A stretch of DNA of 64,000 nucleotides from Clostridia bacterium (GTDB lineage: Bacteria > Bacillota > Clostridia > Oscillospirales > Acutalibacteraceae): the NCBI GenBank assembly GCA_017410585.1, contig JAFQQM010000023.1, positions 92,393 to 156,392 of the forward strand, written 5' to 3'. A program made the position numbers and the translations under genes. Positions 62,101 through 64,000 of the stretch are shown here, piece after piece; positions within the stretch are counted from its first letter, which is position 1; each line of letters opens with the position of its first letter. The notes under the pieces were generated by a model, which was not told where the DNA came from, made no database searches, and was given only the letters and a program-made list of their open reading frames with translations.

Positions 62101-62259
62101 AAATCCGTCCTAACGGACGGGATAAATCCATCTTCGATGGATGAAATCACTTGCGTGATGAAATCCGACTTCGTCGGGTTAGGGGACGGATTTAATTTCA
62201 TCTGCGAAGCAGATTTCATCCAAGCACCGCTTGGATTTCACCGTGAGCAAAGCGAACGA
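62101..62259 (+). repeat. Array of small hairpins with conserved GAAAT/ATTTC spacers
   Basis: Six or seven mini-palindromes follow in line: CCGTCC (62105-62120), ATCCATC (62126-62142), ATCAC (62146-62159), ATCCGAC (62163-62179), ATCTGC (62200-62214), ATCCAAGC (62218-62236) and a weak one (62242-62258). Loops are 3-5 nt. The spacers read TGAAAT or TTTCAT. A 10-bp arm AAATCCGTCC (62101-62110) is also perfectly complementary to 62184-62193, closing the middle hairpins into a cloverleaf and competing with the first hairpin. No coding frame is sensible. It looks like a mobile or regulatory repeat; similar arrays occur, from memory, in gut Clostridia. Confidence 0.72.
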
Positions 62260-62271
62260 TTTCATTACTCC

Positions 62272-62300
62272 TTGACCCTCTGCCACTTTTAAGCTATAAT
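62272..62300 (+). promoter_or_regulatory. SigA promoter of the serine hydrolase gene
   Basis: TTGACC (62272-62277), 17 bp, TATAAT (62295-62300), 13 bp after the hairpin array. Confidence 0.75.
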
Positions 62301-62344
62301 ACAAAAAATGGCGATGATAATGATAAAACTTTGTGGGGTGAATT

Positions 62345-63367
62345 ATGAAAACAGCGGTTAACTTGGGCAAAAAAGGAGAAGCAACAGTACATCGTTACTT
62401 GCAACTTTCCCCAAATAATTGTTTGGCTATTGGTGTACTGTTCCCTGACGGAGCGATAGGATACCACACATCGCCCGGTATTCAGGCAGACTCTCTATTT
62501 GATATTGGCTCAATCAGTAAAACCTTCACCGCGCAAGTAATATTAAAACTTGTAAGTGAGAAAAAATTATCATTATCCGATTCCGTGGATGCATTTTTGC
62601 CGCTTCCAAAAGGGGTTTATCCCACAATTGAAATGTTACTTACCCATACGGCAGGATATAAACACCTTACACCTGTGGAAATAACCGTGCCGAGTTTGTT
62701 AATTAAGTCGTATGCAAGGGCAAATGTGTATCGTGGCATACAAGAAAAAGCTGTAATTGAGGCACTCTCAAAAAGAAATCATACTCGTGCTCGTGGATAT
62801 TCTTATTCGGATTTTGCTTATGCGATATTAGCTGTTGTTGCAAATCGTATCACTGGCAAAAATATTATGACTCTCCTGCAAGAACTGATAGATGATTATC
62901 GTATGAAAAATACACATGTTATTTCTACCGATAATCGTGTGAAAAGTAATTTGAATGGTCATATTATTCCGCCGTGGGACTGGGAAAGCAACAATCCGTA
63001 TCTCGCGAGCGGTGGCATTTCTTCAACCATTTGTGATATGATGATATATGCCAAAGCACAAGTAGAACAACCATACACTTTTACAAAATTGGCGCAACAA
63101 CGTTGTAAATCTTCTTTAAATCGCAAAGGAACAACAGATACTTGTTTGGGTTGGCATACATATAAACGTTCAAACCAATGCTGGCATGTAGGTGGTGTTG
63201 GCACTTTTAGAACCTCCATGATTTTTAATGCAAAAGCAAAATGTGCCATTGTGGTTATGGGTAATGCCAAAGGTAAAAAAAGTGCCAATGTTCACTTTCT
63301 TGCTAAATTGCTTTACTCCGAAATGAAAAGGCATCATATTACGATGAAAGAGCTTGTCAACGATTAG
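62345..63367 (+). CDS. Serine hydrolase of the beta-lactamase class C / PBP fold
   Basis: The 340 aa protein has the SxxK motif SISK at 56-59 (Ser nucleophile, Lys base), YSD at about 154-156 in the YxN position, and HVGGVG near the end in place of KTG. LTHTAGY and FDIGSISKTFTA are typical of the family. It could be an esterase, peptidase or amidase. No signal peptide or lipobox is visible, which is odd for a wall-directed enzyme. AT-rich composition and place after a tRNA suggest acquisition. Resistance to beta-lactams is not implied. Confidence 0.85.
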   Translation: MKTAVNLGKKGEATVHRYLQLSPNNCLAIGVLFPDGAIGYHTSPGIQADSLFDIGSISKTFTAQVILKLVSEKKLSLSDSVDAFLPLPKGVYPTIEMLLTHTAGYKHLTPVEITVPSLLIKSYARANVYRGIQEKAVIEALSKRNHTRARGYSYSDFAYAILAVVANRITGKNIMTLLQELIDDYRMKNTHVISTDNRVKSNLNGHIIPPWDWESNNPYLASGGISSTICDMMIYAKAQVEQPYTFTKLAQQRCKSSLNRKGTTDTCLGWHTYKRSNQCWHVGGVGTFRTSMIFNAKAKCAIVVMGNAKGKKSANVHFLAKLLYSEMKRHHITMKELVND

Positions 63368-63389
63368 AACCTACTAATTTTTTTAAATG

Positions 63390-63418
63390 TTGACAAGAAT
63401 TTACAAATAATTTATAAT
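63390..63418 (+). promoter_or_regulatory. SigA promoter of the last membrane protein gene
   Basis: TTGACA (63390-63395), 17 bp, TATAAT (63413-63418): a perfect consensus. Confidence 0.85.
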
Positions 63419-63446
63419 TGAGATATCAAATATTAGGAGGGGTTTT

Positions 63447-63869
63447 ATGTTTCCATCTTCGGCAACTATAGTATTTATTATCAGTGCTTTAGTTTCATTA
63501 GTATGCTCTATTTTAGTTTGGGTTTTAGTTATGCCTGAAAAGAAGCGTCCTACATTAAATGCATTTTTTACCTTTGTTTCAGATGTCTTTAACTTCAGAA
63601 GTCTGCTTATTGAAAAGATTTTGAAGTTTACTTATCTGCTTTTGACGCTGTTTGCAATTTTATTTGGCTTCTGCGCATTTGTTGTTAGTATTAGTATCAA
63701 CGATGGTCGTGCAGCTTTAATAGGTCTTCTTGTTATGATTTTAGGACCCATTGCTCTTCGACTTATATATGAGCTTAGTATGATGGCAGTACTTCTTGTA
63801 AAGAATGTAATTGAGATAAATAACAAAATGGCTTTGCCTATAAAGGATAATAAAGAAGAAAATGTATAA
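63447..63869 (+). CDS. Small multi-helix membrane protein, DUF4282-like
   Basis: The 140 aa protein has three or four membrane segments (about residues 7-29, 55-82, 91-110 and 112-125). The pattern FNFRSLLIEKILKFTYLLLTLFAILFG followed by ILGPIALRLIYELSMM resembles DUF4282 proteins, of unknown function; I am not certain. AGGAGGGG precedes the ATG. AT-rich, its own promoter, probably part of the same acquired segment as the serine hydrolase. Confidence 0.72.
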   Translation: MFPSSATIVFIISALVSLVCSILVWVLVMPEKKRPTLNAFFTFVSDVFNFRSLLIEKILKFTYLLLTLFAILFGFCAFVVSISINDGRAALIGLLVMILGPIALRLIYELSMMAVLLVKNVIEINNKMALPIKDNKEENV

Positions 63870-63934
63870 AATAGGATTTTCAAGTACATTAGCTGTTTAA
63901 TTAGAACGAACATTCAAGTAATAGTAATAATTTA

Positions 63935-63970
63935 GGACGGTAGCACTGTAAAGTGTTGCCGTCCTTTACT
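63935..63970 (+). terminator. Terminator after the last gene
   Basis: Stem GGACGG-AGCACT / AGTGTT-CCGTCC with a short loop, then TTTACTAT. Nothing else is seen in the final 130 bases. Confidence 0.72.
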
Positions 63971-64000
63971 ATATAAATACAATATGTTTTGGTTTCAAGG

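Noticed and set aside
62101..62259. CRISPR array
   Set aside because: Units are self-complementary hairpins with unlike arms, not direct repeats separated by unique spacers, and no cas genes are near.

Overview
The window looks like a chromosomal segment of a spore-forming member of the class Clostridia, most likely a gut Oscillospiraceae/Ruminococcaceae relative. The evidence is a complete spoIIIAA-AH operon, spoIVA next to a SpoIVFB-like protease gene, and Firmicutes-type gene orders: tig-clpP-clpX-lon-ysxC; rplS-lepB-rbgA-rnhB-yraN; asp23-nusB-xseA-xseB-ispA-dxs-tlyA-nadK-argR-recN. Promoters are canonical SigA type (TTGACA-17-TATAAT) and ribosome binding sites are strong AGGAGG types. Most genes are moderately GC-rich. 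A few AT-rich genes (about 36.0-36.5 kb, 38.6-41.5 kb, 62.3-63.9 kb) look acquired. The family assignments come from reading motifs, not from a database search.

Layout. 1-6.1 kb: RNA and nucleotide housekeeping (gdpP cut by the left edge, rnj, rnhA) and queuosine synthesis (tgt, queA). 6.1-9.0 kb: a plus-strand asd-dapA-dapB operon for the diaminopimelate/lysine branch. 9.0-12.9 kb: a large secreted protein with five beta-sandwich modules and, 18 bp after it, a 47-codon peptide gene. 13.0-21.7 kb: the proteostasis block ysxC, lon, clpX, clpP, tig, then a phosphoesterase and thrC. 22.0-25.6 kb: the rplS operon with two signal peptidases. 25.7-28.1 kb: a paired radical-SAM system (TIGR03936/TIGR03960-like). 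28.2-30.5 kb: spoIVA, a small membrane protein and a SpoIVFB-like protease in overlapping frames.

30.5-46.0 kb is a mixed metabolic and accessory stretch. It holds glycoside hydrolases of GH39, GH43-clan and GH38 type, a fucose mutarotase-like protein, peptidase T, nagA, guaB and several unknowns. Two TrmA/RlmD-family methyltransferase genes flank an AT-rich GH38 island. 46.0-60.6 kb is a long minus-strand run from spoIIIAA down to recN (DNA repair, isoprenoid, NADP, rRNA methylation and sporulation genes). 60.7-61.7 kb has a DUF421/DUF4363 pair. 61.8-62.1 kb is a Lys-Glu-Asn tRNA cluster, followed by an unusual array of small hairpins and an AT-rich accessory segment.

No CRISPR array, prophage, transposase or rRNA is visible. 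The observations most worth a second look are the peptide gene behind the modular secreted protein (9.07-12.8 kb), the hairpin array after tRNA-Asn (62.10-62.26 kb), the small protein in place of SpoIVFA (28.74 kb), and the spoIIIAA frame that runs 401 nt into spoIIIAB.
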